Assembly: GCA_965198095.1 (NCBI GenBank)
Contig: OZ240239.1
Span: 2,232,001 to 2,296,000, forward strand
Reading direction: 5' to 3'
DNA length: 64,000 nucleotides
Source of the DNA: CBDFJH01 sp965198095
GTDB lineage: Bacteria > Latescibacterota > UBA2968 > GCA-2709665
In this document: positions 50,395 through 60,108 of the stretch, piece after piece
How the letters are laid out: every line of letters starts with the position of its first letter
Numbering within the stretch: the stretch's first letter is position 1
The notes under the pieces: generated by a model
Told to the model about the DNA's origin: nothing
Seen by the model: the letters and a program-made list of their open reading frames with translations, nothing else
Database searches by the model: none
Translations under genes and position numbers: made by a program

Positions 50395-51776
50395 ACCACA
50401 GCCTTCTGAAGATCGAGCAGGAGGAGGTTCCGCCAGCGGAACTGTCTGGACGACGGGTCTTCATCGAGACCTACGGCTGCCAGATGAACCTCTCGGATTC
50501 CGAGCTGGTCACGGGGATCCTACGAGCGTCGAATTATCGATTCGCTTCCCGCCTGGAGGATGCGGACGTCGTCCTCCTGAACACGTGCGCCATTCGAGAG
50601 CGGGCAGAGGAGCGCGTTCTGGGTCGTCTGTCGCAGCTGAGCCACCTGAAGGTGAAGCGGCCAGAGCTCGTGCTTGGCGTCTGTGGATGTATGGCGAAAC
50701 ATCTTGCGGACGGCCTGCTGGACCGGGCGCCCTACGTCGATCTTGTCGTCGGGCCCAACTCCTACCGTCGATTGCCGGATCTGATCGACCAAACCTCCGA
50801 CGAACCGGCGCTGGACGTGCGCCTCGACCGGTCCGAAGACTATCTTGAGCTGGACCCCCTGCGTAAGGAAGGCACGAACGCCTGGGTGACGATCATGCGA
50901 GGCTGCGACAAGTTCTGCAGCTTTTGTATTGTCCCCTATGTGCGCGGCCGGGAACGGTCCGTTCCGGCGAACGAGGTTCTGCGGCAAGTGTCGCTTGCGG
51001 CAGCTGAAGGCTTTCAGGAAGTGACGCTGCTCGGACAGACGGTGAACTCCTACCACGACGGACAGTGCGATTTCGCGGACCTTCTCCGCTCCATAGCAAA
51101 GGTCGAGGGCATTCGCAGAATCCGATTTACTTCCCCTCATCCCATCGACTTTTCGGAAAAACTGATCGATTTTATGTCGGGCGAAGAGAAGGTCTGTCGG
51201 TTTATTCACCTTCCAGTTCAATCCGGGTCCGACAAAGTGCTTTCGGCGATGAAGCGGGGGTACACGCGCGCCGAGTATCTACGACTCGTCGATCGACTTC
51301 GGAATGCGCTTCCAGGGCTCTGTCTGTCGACGGACATCATCGTAGGGTTTCCGAACGAGGATGAGGCGGACTTCGAGGAGACGTTGGACTTGGTCAGGCA
51401 CGTTCGGTACGACTCGGGGTTCTTGTTCAAATATTCTCCGAGAAAGGGCACTGTGGCCTTTCGAGAGATTCCCGATCAGATTGATGAAGCTGAGAAGGGC
51501 CGAAGGCTTGACGTGCTGATTCGGCTTCAGAACGAGATCTCGGAAGCGATCAATCGGACCTACATTGGAAAAACCCTACGCGTCCTCGTGGAAGGAGTTT
51601 CGCGGAAGGGGAAGCAGCAGGGGGTCGGAAAGTCGGACGGGTTCAAAACCGTTGTTTTTCCCCGGTGCGGGACCCTCGCGAACAGGTTTGTGGATGTAGA
51701 CATCACGGCTGCCACTTCCCACACGTTGATCGGGACGTTGTCCGGACCAAACGAAACAGATGCTTCTTCAGATTGA
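50391..51776 (+). CDS. miaB: tRNA-2-methylthio-N6-isopentenyladenosine methylthiotransferase
   Basis: A radical-SAM enzyme thiolating A37 of tRNA. TTG start overlapping queG (TTGA), 461 residues. UPF0004 domain with ETYGCQMNLSDSELV, LLNTCAIRERAEERV and GVCGCMAK (auxiliary cluster cysteines). Radical-SAM CxxxCxxC is in RGCDKFCSFCIVPYVRGRERS. The C-terminus is a TRAM domain. It overlaps lipA by 17 bases. With queG and dusA it makes three tRNA-modification genes in this half of the window. Confidence 0.96.
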   Translation: MNHSLLKIEQEEVPPAELSGRRVFIETYGCQMNLSDSELVTGILRASNYRFASRLEDADVVLLNTCAIRERAEERVLGRLSQLSHLKVKRPELVLGVCGCMAKHLADGLLDRAPYVDLVVGPNSYRRLPDLIDQTSDEPALDVRLDRSEDYLELDPLRKEGTNAWVTIMRGCDKFCSFCIVPYVRGRERSVPANEVLRQVSLAAAEGFQEVTLLGQTVNSYHDGQCDFADLLRSIAKVEGIRRIRFTSPHPIDFSEKLIDFMSGEEKVCRFIHLPVQSGSDKVLSAMKRGYTRAEYLRLVDRLRNALPGLCLSTDIIVGFPNEDEADFEETLDLVRHVRYDSGFLFKYSPRKGTVAFREIPDQIDEAEKGRRLDVLIRLQNEISEAINRTYIGKTLRVLVEGVSRKGKQQGVGKSDGFKTVVFPRCGTLANRFVDVDITAATSHTLIGTLSGPNETDASSD

Positions 51777-52659
51777 TCATTCTCCCAAACAGAGGGCTCG
51801 CCCGCGCCTGCCGGAGTGGTTCCGCGTTCCTGCCCCTGGCAGTAGGCGCTATCGTGAGCTCAAATCCCTGGTCAGAGCGCTCGATCTCCACACCGTTTGC
51901 GAGAGTGCGCTTTGCCCGAACATCGGGGAATGCTGGGGGAGTGGCACGGCCACGTTTATGATTTTGGGGGATATCTGTACGAGAAGCTGCGGTTTTTGTG
52001 CCATAGAGACAGGGCGGCCGAAGGGGCTGGACTTGGAAGAACCTGGGCGTGTGGCCGAGGCGGTTCGCACGCTGGGGCTCAGTCATGCCGTGATCACCTC
52101 GGTGAACCGGGATGAGCTTCCAGACGGAGGTGCGGCGATTTTCGCGGAGACGGTCTCGGAGATCCACGTGCAGTGCCCCGATACGAGCGTCGAGGTGTTG
52201 ATTCCAGATTTCCAAGGGGATTGGGGGGCGCTGGCCGTTGTGATGCGTGCGGAGCCCGAGATTCTGAATCACAACCTGGAGACCGTTCCGAGACTCTACG
52301 GACGCATGCGGCCGCAAGCCAAGTATGACCGTTCTCTGGAACTCCTGCGCAAGGCCAAGGGACTCCGACCCGGCATAGCCGCCAAGTCGGGCATCATGGT
52401 CGGCGCCGGGGAGACGCTGGATGAAGTACGTGCCACCATACGGGATATCGGACGTCAGGGCACGGATATCCTGACCGTGGGCCAGTATCTTAGACCTTCG
52501 CCGGCCCACGTCCCGGTGGCGAGATTTTACCATCCCGACGAGTTTCGTGAGTTGAATGCCTTCGCCGAAAGCGCAGGTTTTCGACACGTCGAGTCGGGTC
52601 CCCTGGTCCGGAGCTCTTACCACGCCGCAGATCAGGTGATGCGGGTAGGTTCCCGGTGA
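51760..52659 (+). CDS. lipA: Lipoyl synthase
   Basis: Radical-SAM sulfur insertion into octanoyl groups of 2-oxoacid dehydrogenases and GcvH. 299 residues. Auxiliary cluster CESALCPNIGECWG, radical-SAM CTRSCGFCAI, ITSVNRDELPDGGA, and the C-terminal RSSYHA serine. No lipB or lipM lies beside it. Confidence 0.97.
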   Translation: MLLQIDHSPKQRARPRLPEWFRVPAPGSRRYRELKSLVRALDLHTVCESALCPNIGECWGSGTATFMILGDICTRSCGFCAIETGRPKGLDLEEPGRVAEAVRTLGLSHAVITSVNRDELPDGGAAIFAETVSEIHVQCPDTSVEVLIPDFQGDWGALAVVMRAEPEILNHNLETVPRLYGRMRPQAKYDRSLELLRKAKGLRPGIAAKSGIMVGAGETLDEVRATIRDIGRQGTDILTVGQYLRPSPAHVPVARFYHPDEFRELNAFAESAGFRHVESGPLVRSSYHAADQVMRVGSR

Positions 52660-53003
52660 CGGAAAAGCGAAAAATCGAGAACGCAACGCTGGCACAGGCA
52701 TTCATACAGGTCGCTTCCGTGGACGAACTCCCCCCGGGCACGGGAAAAGTCGTCGCCATCCGAGGGCGAGAGGTGGGTCTCTTTAATTCAGAGGGCGAAC
52801 TTCACGCCATCGAGAATGTATGTCCCCACCAGCGACGGCCAATTGGAACGATGGGGTTCAACGGAATTCGAGTCACCTGCCTCTGGCACAGCCTGACGTT
52901 CAACCTGGAAACGGGGCGGTGTTTGGATGCGCCGCACTACCAGTTGCACAAGTATCCGGTGAAAGTGGAAGGCGGTAAAATTCTCGTGGCACTCGTAGCC
53001 TAG
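52656..53003 (+). CDS. Rieske [2Fe-2S] protein (NirD-like ferredoxin type)
   Basis: 115 residues with GTG overlapping the lipA stop (GTGA). Ligands: Cys56/His58 in CPHQRRPIG and Cys75/His78 in CLWHSLTFNLETG. It has no membrane anchor, so it is a soluble electron carrier of the nitrite-reductase small-subunit/ferredoxin type. The partner enzyme is unknown. Position in the queG-miaB-lipA cluster hints at supplying electrons to one of these, which is only inference. Confidence 0.9.
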   Translation: MTEKRKIENATLAQAFIQVASVDELPPGTGKVVAIRGREVGLFNSEGELHAIENVCPHQRRPIGTMGFNGIRVTCLWHSLTFNLETGRCLDAPHYQLHKYPVKVEGGKILVALVA

Positions 53004-53015
53004 GACGTTGCTGCT

Positions 53016-53633
53016 ATGGCCTCTCAAGTTGGCAAGGCACTCAAAGAATGGGCTGTCGTCGTGAAGGCGCTTCAAAAGGGCGAACAGGTTCTTCTGCTTA
53101 GAAAGGGAGGTATTGTCGAGGGCCCGGACGGATTCCAACTGGAAACAGATCGGTTTTTTCTTTTTCCGACCTTCTTCCACCAGGATCGTGCCGTGCTTAA
53201 AGATGCGTATCAGGCGTGGGTCGAGGGCGTCTTTCGCGAGAGGCCGCCCGACGGAAGGGTGCGTATCGGGCAATTTGCGGAGGTTCGAGATGTCATCCCG
53301 GTGATCGAACTCGGCGCCGTTACCGCCTTGGCAGATCACCACGTGTGGTCACCCTCCTTCATAGCCGATCGATTTGCCTGGAAACCCCAGAGCCCTCTCT
53401 TCATCCTGGTTCTGAGGGTTTATCAACTCCCACGTCTGTACGAGATCGGAATTGCGCCTGAGTACGGCGGTTGTACATCGTGGATCGATCTGGAGGCCGA
53501 GATCCCCACAACTGGAATGGAACCCGTGTTGGACGAAGCGGCATTCTTCTCGAAGAGAGACGCGATCTTGAACGCACTTTGCGCAGGTGATACGGAACGG
53601 TGTCCCCCCGCACGTGACCGGGCGTTGGACTGA
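53016..53633 (+). CDS. DUF1802-family protein
   Basis: 205 residues beginning ALKEWAVVVKALQKGEQVLLLRKGGI, the hallmark of DUF1802, followed by RFFLFPTFFHQ and ALADHHVWSPSFIADRFAWK. The family has no assigned function. The N-terminal block resembles a small nucleotide- or ligand-binding barrel but no catalytic residues are obvious. It directly follows the Rieske gene by 12 bases. Confidence 0.85.
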   Translation: MASQVGKALKEWAVVVKALQKGEQVLLLRKGGIVEGPDGFQLETDRFFLFPTFFHQDRAVLKDAYQAWVEGVFRERPPDGRVRIGQFAEVRDVIPVIELGAVTALADHHVWSPSFIADRFAWKPQSPLFILVLRVYQLPRLYEIGIAPEYGGCTSWIDLEAEIPTTGMEPVLDEAAFFSKRDAILNALCAGDTERCPPARDRALD

Positions 53634-53648
53634 CCTGGAGGGCTTACG

Positions 53649-55058
53649 ATGAAAAAGGCACTCGTGATCTTTCCTTTCGTTGTATCTGTTTTCACGGGTC
53701 TTGGAGGAATAGGGCAGGCCGCCGTTCGACAACAGGATGTGCCTTTGGCCAGCCGTGGAGGGCTCCTCTTTTTCGTGGACACCGCGGGCTTTTGGGGGGA
53801 CGAAGGGCACACGATGCAGGAGATTTACGTGTTGATTGACGCGAAACAGCTTCAATTTGTGCCTGAAGAAGGTGCGCACGTCGCGCAGATGGACATCTCC
53901 GTGGCGATCCGGGACTCGACCGGCGCGCAGGTCGAAGCCGAGGTGTGGACGCGAAACGTCTCTCTGCAAAACATCGAGGGACTCAGGGAATCCAACGCGC
54001 CTTTCAGGGACATGATCGGATTCAGGTTGTTGCCGGGCGCCTACACGATGACTGCGACGATCGACGACATTTTTGGGGACAAGCAGGGATCGTGCGACGG
54101 CCCTTTGGAGGTCAAGGCCTTCGAGGTGGAATCGCTCGTAACGAGCGATATCTTGACGGCGCTCAAGATAGAGCCAGCCGCGGGACCCGGGCGGTTTGTC
54201 CGACAGGGATGGAAGGTGATTCCCAACGCAAGGCGAAGCTATCTGGCAGGCAATCCTCTTCGGTTCTATTTTGAGATTTACAACCTTTCTTTCGATCCAG
54301 ATCGTGAAGGCGACACGCTGATTCTGGGCTACAGCTTGGCCGACTCCAGCGGACATTACGTCAAGCAGTATCCTGCCAAACGCCTTATCAAACCGGGGCA
54401 AAGCATCGTTAAGACCGACACGTTGAGTACGGAGGGCGTGGAGGCGGGGGACTACTACCTGCAGGTGGAAGTCTTCGACCGGAAAAGCCGGCAACACGTG
54501 CGCAACCGAAGGCGGGTCTTTTTGGCGGGAGGCGAGGTCGAAGTGCCTCAAGCGCAGAGGGAGCAGGAAGCGCGTATGATTCGACACTACATGGACGTCC
54601 GTTACGTTGCCGTGGGAGGGGACCTGAAAATTTACAAGAATCTGGTCAGTCAAGACTCGAAGATGAAATTTCTCAAGGCCTTCTGGAGAAAGCTGGATCC
54701 CACGCCCGATACGCCGACCAACGAAAGATTGATGGAACACATACGCAGGATGCGCCACGCGGAAGACCATTTTTTCGGCGGGCATGGCAAGCGGGGTTCC
54801 GACACAGACAAGGGAAGGGTCTACATCAAACACGGCCCGCCGGACGATGTCACCTACGGCACCTCCGCAAGCGGCCGGAAGCCCTACGAAATCTGGACTC
54901 TTGAGCAGAGAGGGAGAACCCAATTCATCTTTCGGGATCAACGAGGACTGGGTGTTTTCGAACTCGTCCATTCGACGCATCCCGGAGAGGTCTACAATCC
55001 GGGCTGGGACGCAGCCTGGGAGCCGCCGCCACCGGTCATAAGGGGACGAAGGAGATAG
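53649..55058 (+). CDS. GWxTD-domain secreted protein
   Basis: 469 residues with a signal peptide (about 1-24, ALVIFPFVVSVFTGLGGIGQA) and a beta-sandwich-like middle. The C-terminal GWxTD domain is visible: LKAFWRKLDPTPDTPTNER then SDTDKGRVYIKHGPPDDV (Trp of the name motif replaced by Ser) and YEIWTLEQRGRTQFIF. The family is almost confined to FCB-type and related phyla and lacks a known role. It sits upstream of the oxidoreductase gene by 9 bases. Confidence 0.85.
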   Translation: MKKALVIFPFVVSVFTGLGGIGQAAVRQQDVPLASRGGLLFFVDTAGFWGDEGHTMQEIYVLIDAKQLQFVPEEGAHVAQMDISVAIRDSTGAQVEAEVWTRNVSLQNIEGLRESNAPFRDMIGFRLLPGAYTMTATIDDIFGDKQGSCDGPLEVKAFEVESLVTSDILTALKIEPAAGPGRFVRQGWKVIPNARRSYLAGNPLRFYFEIYNLSFDPDREGDTLILGYSLADSSGHYVKQYPAKRLIKPGQSIVKTDTLSTEGVEAGDYYLQVEVFDRKSRQHVRNRRRVFLAGGEVEVPQAQREQEARMIRHYMDVRYVAVGGDLKIYKNLVSQDSKMKFLKAFWRKLDPTPDTPTNERLMEHIRRMRHAEDHFFGGHGKRGSDTDKGRVYIKHGPPDDVTYGTSASGRKPYEIWTLEQRGRTQFIFRDQRGLGVFELVHSTHPGEVYNPGWDAAWEPPPPVIRGRRR

Positions 55059-55067
55059 GGGCGTCCA

Positions 55068-58000
55068 ATGGACCCACGATTTCTGCAGGAGGAAGGCACC
55101 GGGATCTTCACGGGCAATGAGCTCATTGTCAAGGGCGGTCTGGAAAGCGGAATCGGTCTGCTGACAGGATATCCCGGGTCTCCAGTCGCCGAAGTCTTCG
55201 ACGCTGCGGAGCGCATCAAAGAGCTGCTGCTGGACAAGGGGATTCTGGTCCAAATCGCCAACAATGAAGCGCTGGGTGCAGCGCGCCTAAACGGCTCCCA
55301 GATGGAATCTGTTCGAGCGATGGCCGTCATGAAGAGCGTAGGGGCTCACGTGGCCTCCGATGCGTTGGCGTTGGGAAACATGGCCGGTACGGGGCCCGGC
55401 GGGGCGGCCGTCGCCGTCTTTGGGGATGACACGTGGTCTGAAGGTACTCAGGTGCCCGCGGACTCCAGGTTTATCGCAAAACATCTCTATATGCCCATAC
55501 TCGAGCCGAGCACGTTTCAGGAAATCAAGGACTGGATCGGCGTGGCGTTCGACCTATCGGAACGAAGCAGACTGTTTGTCGCCTACCTTGTCACATCCAA
55601 CCAGGCCGACGGAGGAGGGACCGTACGTGTTCGACCCAATCGGTTCCCAGATCTGACGACCCGCAATCCTCTGACGTTGGAGACCAGGTCTATCCCCGTC
55701 GACGACCGTGTGATCATTCCGCCCCATACGGCTCGAAAAGAAGATGAGGTCCTGTACGACCGATTTCCCGAGCTCCTGGATCACGCCCGTGAGTTGGGCG
55801 TCAACCAGATACTTTATGCGTCAGACTCCGGAAGAAAACCGATCGGTTTTGTGACGTGCAGCCTAGCCTACTGCTATCTGGAGCATGTCCTGAGTCTCCT
55901 AGGCTTGGAAGGTCAGGTTCCCATCCTGAAGTACGGTGTCACCCATCCTTTGGATCGTGACATCCTGAGAGACTTCGCCGGCCAAGTGGATGAACTGGTC
56001 GTCGTAGAGGAGAAACGGCCCTTCCTGGAAGAGCAGATCACGTTCGCGCTGCAGGCGATGTCCCAGGCTGGAGAAATCAGACCGTATCGCGTCTGGGGCA
56101 AACGTTTCTCGCGTGGACGGGATGGACTGCCAAGCAGCAGGGGCTTCAATCCCTCCATTCTGCTTCAGCGGCTCGCGCCGCTGTTCCTGGAATTGGACGA
56201 TCCACGAATGGATATAGACCGTGGGCTGATCAGGGAAGAGGTCGCGCTGATCGAGCGAATCGAACGATATGAGGTGCGAGCCGCGGTTCGTACCCCCTCC
56301 TTCTGCCCGGGATGTCCTCACCGGGATTCGGCAAGCGTCTTGAATCGCGTCATAGACGACTTCATGGACGACGCGTATATGCAAAAGGAGCACAAGCGTC
56401 AACCGGTAGATCTGGTATTCCACGGCGACATCGGATGTTACACCCTGCTCAAGTATGAACCGTTCGATCGTTTGATTCACAACCTTTCGGGGATGGGGCT
56501 CGGAGGAGGGACCGGGGCGGGGATCGACCCGTTCATTACGAACAAGCAACTGGTTTTCATGGGAGACTCAACCTTCTTCCACAGCGGGATGGCCGCGATC
56601 TCGGACTCGATCAAGAACGGTCAGGACATCACCTACGTGATTCTGGACAACAAGACGACGGCCATGACCGGGCACCAGCCGACGCCGGGTGTGGATACGG
56701 ATATCATGGGCCGTCCCACGTTTGCGCAAGATATCGAACAGATCGTTCGGGGCATGGTAAAGTCAGAGAGATCGGGTTCGGCCGTCTTGATCCGGATGAA
56801 TCCCGCCGACAGAAGCGCTTATCGAAGGAAGGTGGAAGCAGCGCTTTTGAAAGACGGCGTCAAGATCATCATCGCCGACAAGGAGTGTGGGATTACCTAC
56901 CACCGCCGGGCGAGGGCGGAAGCGTCCGGCGTCGTGAAGCAGAAGGGCTTTCTGCCGAGGGAAGTCCGGATCAACGTTACCCCGGACGTGTGCGAGTACT
57001 GTCTGGAGTGCACCCGGGCAACCGGGTGCAGCGGTCTCACCGTGGAAGAGACCCTTCGGGGGCCGAAGATCGTCACGGATTTCTCTCTGTGCGTTTCGGA
57101 CGGCGCGTGCACGAAGGTGACGGTCGGCGGGGGCGACCGGACCTGTCCATCCTTCGAAGAGATGACGATCACGCGACGGCGCGCCCCCGACGTCCTGACC
57201 GAGCGCATCGATCTGTCCAACCTCCCCGAGCCGGAGTTTCGAGACTTCGAGAAAGGGTGGTATGCGTATGTCGCCGGTGTCGGGGGGATGGGCATCAACA
57301 CCGTTTCGGCCATTCTTTCTGTAGCCGGGGCGAAGCAAGGGTATACCGTCCGGTTCACGAACAAGAAGGGCTTGGCCATCCGGAATGGCGCCGTCTACTC
57401 GCACGTCGGCTTCACGAAGGGGGACCACCCAATCTCTCAGCTGACGCCTTATGGTCACGCTGATCTCCTGCTGGGCCTGGACATCCTGGAGGCGGTCAGG
57501 GCGCTCAGCCCCGGCGAGTTTGGCAAGGTCGCCAGCCCGGAACATACGACCGCCGTTTTGGAGACCAGCCGGCGAGAGACGACGATGAGCCTGACCGGAA
57601 GAGAAGCGCTCGATATCGAGGACATGCAGCGGATGCTGAAAAAGTACACGAATGCCGATCGCTATTTTGCCGTTAATGTGAGCGAGATTTCCGAGCGCTA
57701 CCTGGGCAACAAGATCTATGCGAACAGCATTCTTCTGGGCATTGCATACCAGAGGGCCGCACTTCCCCTCGACCTTGAAAACATACAATGGGCCATGCGG
57801 CACAACATTCGACGGGATCTGGAACCGAACCTGAAGGCGCTCAACATCGGCAGGAAGCTTGCGATCGATCCCGGCGCGTTTGAGACGGAGGGCCCTGGTT
57901 ACGAGACGTTTGCCAGTTTTGTCGAGGACAAGCTTCGGATTCTGAGGCGGTCCCAGGGCCGCAACGTGGCCGAAGCCTATCGCAGGCTTGCGCACGTCGG

Positions 58001-58679
58001 CGAGGAAATGGATCTCGGCGAGGAGGCGAAGGTGCAGTTTGCCTTGGGGACGTACGACGTGATCCAATGGGGGGGTGTGGCCTATGCCCGTGCCTACGTG
58101 GAGCGGGTCCGGCAGATCTACAGCAGGGATCGGCGCGAATACGGCTACGAGGCCACTGCGGCGGTCATCCACTATCTGGCGAGGGCGATGGCTTACAAGG
58201 ATGAGATTTACGTGGCCCATCTTCTGACGAGCGAGGAGAAGCATCGTCGCGACCGTCTATATTACAATATGGATCCAAAACGGGGTGATCGGGTTGCCTA
58301 CCGACATTTTACGCGACCCCATCTCCGTGTCGCCGGACTCGACCTGACGTTCAACCTGAAGACGCGCCCCTGGATGTTGAAGATGATGCGCAGGATGAAA
58401 GTCCTGCGCACGCTTCTGCCCTCGTGGCACGCCGAAGAGAAGGCATTTCGAGACTGGTACGTCAATCTGGTGGATCAATTCGAGTTCGAGGACGAGGAGC
58501 GATACCGAGCTTATGTACGTGCCCTGCGGCTGCCTGAGGAGGTCCGCGGCTATCGAGAGGTGATTTGGCCCAAGATGGAAGCGGCCTATCGAATGGCTGA
58601 ATATCTTTTGAATGGAGAGGGAGAACCTTCTGCGATCGACGCCTATTTGGACATCGAGCCGGTTCGCGAACCGGCCTGA
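55068..58679 (+). CDS. Indolepyruvate:ferredoxin oxidoreductase, fused large form
   Basis: 1203 residues joining alpha and beta parts. A PFOR-type domain I (1-~220, GLLTGYPGSPVAEVFDAAE) is followed by a TPP domain from ~410 with CPGCPHRDSASVLNRV, GDIGCYTL and MGDSTFFHSG. A cysteine-rich cluster segment at ~640 (CEYCLECTRATGC) precedes the gamma-type domain from ~730 (YVAGVGGMGINTVSAI). A C-terminal DUF6537 region starts at ~990. It oxidatively decarboxylates aromatic 2-oxoacids to acyl-CoA with ferredoxin. The cluster segment lacks the classic double CxxCxxCxxxCP, so electron transfer may differ. Confidence 0.92.
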   Translation: MDPRFLQEEGTGIFTGNELIVKGGLESGIGLLTGYPGSPVAEVFDAAERIKELLLDKGILVQIANNEALGAARLNGSQMESVRAMAVMKSVGAHVASDALALGNMAGTGPGGAAVAVFGDDTWSEGTQVPADSRFIAKHLYMPILEPSTFQEIKDWIGVAFDLSERSRLFVAYLVTSNQADGGGTVRVRPNRFPDLTTRNPLTLETRSIPVDDRVIIPPHTARKEDEVLYDRFPELLDHARELGVNQILYASDSGRKPIGFVTCSLAYCYLEHVLSLLGLEGQVPILKYGVTHPLDRDILRDFAGQVDELVVVEEKRPFLEEQITFALQAMSQAGEIRPYRVWGKRFSRGRDGLPSSRGFNPSILLQRLAPLFLELDDPRMDIDRGLIREEVALIERIERYEVRAAVRTPSFCPGCPHRDSASVLNRVIDDFMDDAYMQKEHKRQPVDLVFHGDIGCYTLLKYEPFDRLIHNLSGMGLGGGTGAGIDPFITNKQLVFMGDSTFFHSGMAAISDSIKNGQDITYVILDNKTTAMTGHQPTPGVDTDIMGRPTFAQDIEQIVRGMVKSERSGSAVLIRMNPADRSAYRRKVEAALLKDGVKIIIADKECGITYHRRARAEASGVVKQKGFLPREVRINVTPDVCEYCLECTRATGCSGLTVEETLRGPKIVTDFSLCVSDGACTKVTVGGGDRTCPSFEEMTITRRRAPDVLTERIDLSNLPEPEFRDFEKGWYAYVAGVGGMGINTVSAILSVAGAKQGYTVRFTNKKGLAIRNGAVYSHVGFTKGDHPISQLTPYGHADLLLGLDILEAVRALSPGEFGKVASPEHTTAVLETSRRETTMSLTGREALDIEDMQRMLKKYTNADRYFAVNVSEISERYLGNKIYANSILLGIAYQRAALPLDLENIQWAMRHNIRRDLEPNLKALNIGRKLAIDPGAFETEGPGYETFASFVEDKLRILRRSQGRNVAEAYRRLAHVGEEMDLGEEAKVQFALGTYDVIQWGGVAYARAYVERVRQIYSRDRREYGYEATAAVIHYLARAMAYKDEIYVAHLLTSEEKHRRDRLYYNMDPKRGDRVAYRHFTRPHLRVAGLDLTFNLKTRPWMLKMMRRMKVLRTLLPSWHAEEKAFRDWYVNLVDQFEFEDEERYRAYVRALRLPEEVRGYREVIWPKMEAAYRMAEYLLNGEGEPSAIDAYLDIEPVREPA

Positions 58680-58880
58680 CTTGGGTTAAAGATTGCCGAT
58701 CCGGATGCCGATCGATATATTGGAGGGGCGTTGCACGAGTCGCCCTGCCTTCGTCGACGCGCTCGAATTGACGGGATTTGGCGAAGGAGATTTCCGAGCG
58801 TCGGAAAATCGACAACGGCCCTGGGAGATACTTGGACGTTCGCCCAGGCTGATGCCTGAGACCTTGAGGAGGGAGAGACC

Positions 58881-60029
58881 TTGAGCACCAACGAATGGAA
58901 GACGCACAATCCTTCTGGGGGGAAGCGGGTCGTCGTTACCAAGGAACTGCCCGGCGGCCGCTGGCTGGACGTCCTGGCGCAAGCCGGTTGCAAGACCGAG
59001 GTCTGTACCTCCACGGACATCCTGACCGTCGATGAAATCAAGGCCGCCATCGGCGAGCAATGCGACGCGGTGATTGGTCAGTTGACCGAGGACTGGGGTG
59101 AGGCGCTCTTCTCTGCCTTGAAGGAGGCGGGCGGCAAAGCCTACGGCAACTACGCGGTAGGGTTCAACAACGTGGATGTAGGGGCGGCCACGCAGCTGGG
59201 CATTCCGGTGGGGAATACGCCCGGTGTTTTGACCGACACCACAGCCGAAATGGCGGCCGCGCTCACTTTCTCGGCCGCTCGCCGTGTCGTCGAAGCGGAC
59301 GCGTTCATGCGCGGTGGGAACTACAAGGGCTGGCTGCCCACGCTCTTTCTGGGCGAGCTTCTCAAGGGGAGGACCGTCGGCGTGATCGGCGCCGGTCGGA
59401 TCGGCGCCACCTACGGGCGGATGATGGTCGAGGGGTTCAAGATGAATCTGATCTACTATGACATTTACCGGAACAGCGCCCTGGAGGACTACATCGAGGC
59501 CTACAGCGCGTTGCTGGTGTCCCGAGGAGAGCACGCGGTGTCGTGCCGGCGGGCCGGACGCGTGGAAGACGTGCTTGAGACCGCCGACGTGGTCAGCCTG
59601 CACCCGGTGCTGGACGAGACGACGCACCACCTGATCAACGCAGAACGGCTTTCCGTGATGAAGGAGAATGCGATTCTGATCAATGCAAGTCGGGGTCCGG
59701 TGATCAACGAAACCGACCTGGTTGCCCACTGTCGTGAACATCCCAGGTTTCGGGTAGGCCTGGATGTGTTTGAAGATGAACCGGAGATGAAACCGGGCCT
59801 GAGCGATCTCGACAACGTCGTGATCGTACCCCATATTGCATCCGCAACGGACTGGACCCGGGAAGGCATGGCCACGCTTGCGGCGAGCAATGTCGCCGGA
59901 ATCCTGAACGGTTATCCTGCCTGGCACGATCCGGACAATGTCCTTGATTTCCTGGAAGACGACCCGCCAAAGGCTGCGCCCAGCATTGTCAACGCCGGGG
60001 ATGTCGGAGTTCCGATTTTCAGCGCCTAG
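58881..60029 (+). CDS. Hydroxypyruvate reductase (plant-type D-2-hydroxyacid dehydrogenase)
   Basis: NADH reduction of hydroxypyruvate or glyoxylate. TTG start behind GGAGGGAGAG, 382 residues. VGVIGAGRIGATYGRMM binds NAD; catalytic Arg (NASRGPVI), Glu (DVFEDEP) and His (VPHIASAT). Between the NAD motif and the Arg there is an insert (YIEAYSALLVSRGEHAVSCR) matching the distinctive AYG-FLKANGE segment of plant peroxisomal HPR1 and a few bacterial relatives. GNYAVGFNNVDVGAAT and FKMNLIYYDIY also match that group. Confidence 0.92.
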   Translation: MSTNEWKTHNPSGGKRVVVTKELPGGRWLDVLAQAGCKTEVCTSTDILTVDEIKAAIGEQCDAVIGQLTEDWGEALFSALKEAGGKAYGNYAVGFNNVDVGAATQLGIPVGNTPGVLTDTTAEMAAALTFSAARRVVEADAFMRGGNYKGWLPTLFLGELLKGRTVGVIGAGRIGATYGRMMVEGFKMNLIYYDIYRNSALEDYIEAYSALLVSRGEHAVSCRRAGRVEDVLETADVVSLHPVLDETTHHLINAERLSVMKENAILINASRGPVINETDLVAHCREHPRFRVGLDVFEDEPEMKPGLSDLDNVVIVPHIASATDWTREGMATLAASNVAGILNGYPAWHDPDNVLDFLEDDPPKAAPSIVNAGDVGVPIFSA

Positions 60030-60108
60030 GACTCTTCCCTTCGATAAGAAGCCGGAGTGGGATGGATCGCCCGGTCCGTCCCATTTCCCTGGAACTGCTT
60101 CGGATAAT

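Noticed and set aside
53349..55253. A 634-residue minus-strand frame across the GWxTD gene
   Set aside because: Shadow frame: no ribosome site, no domain signature, composition typical of reverse translation of the plus-strand gene.
56763..58244. A 493-residue minus-strand frame within the indolepyruvate oxidoreductase gene
   Set aside because: Shadow of a clearly recognised plus-strand gene. No independent motif.
58680..58880. Possible small gene (ATG near 58705, about 60 residues) between the oxidoreductase and reductase genes
   Set aside because: No ribosome site and no recognisable sequence. Treated as spacer.
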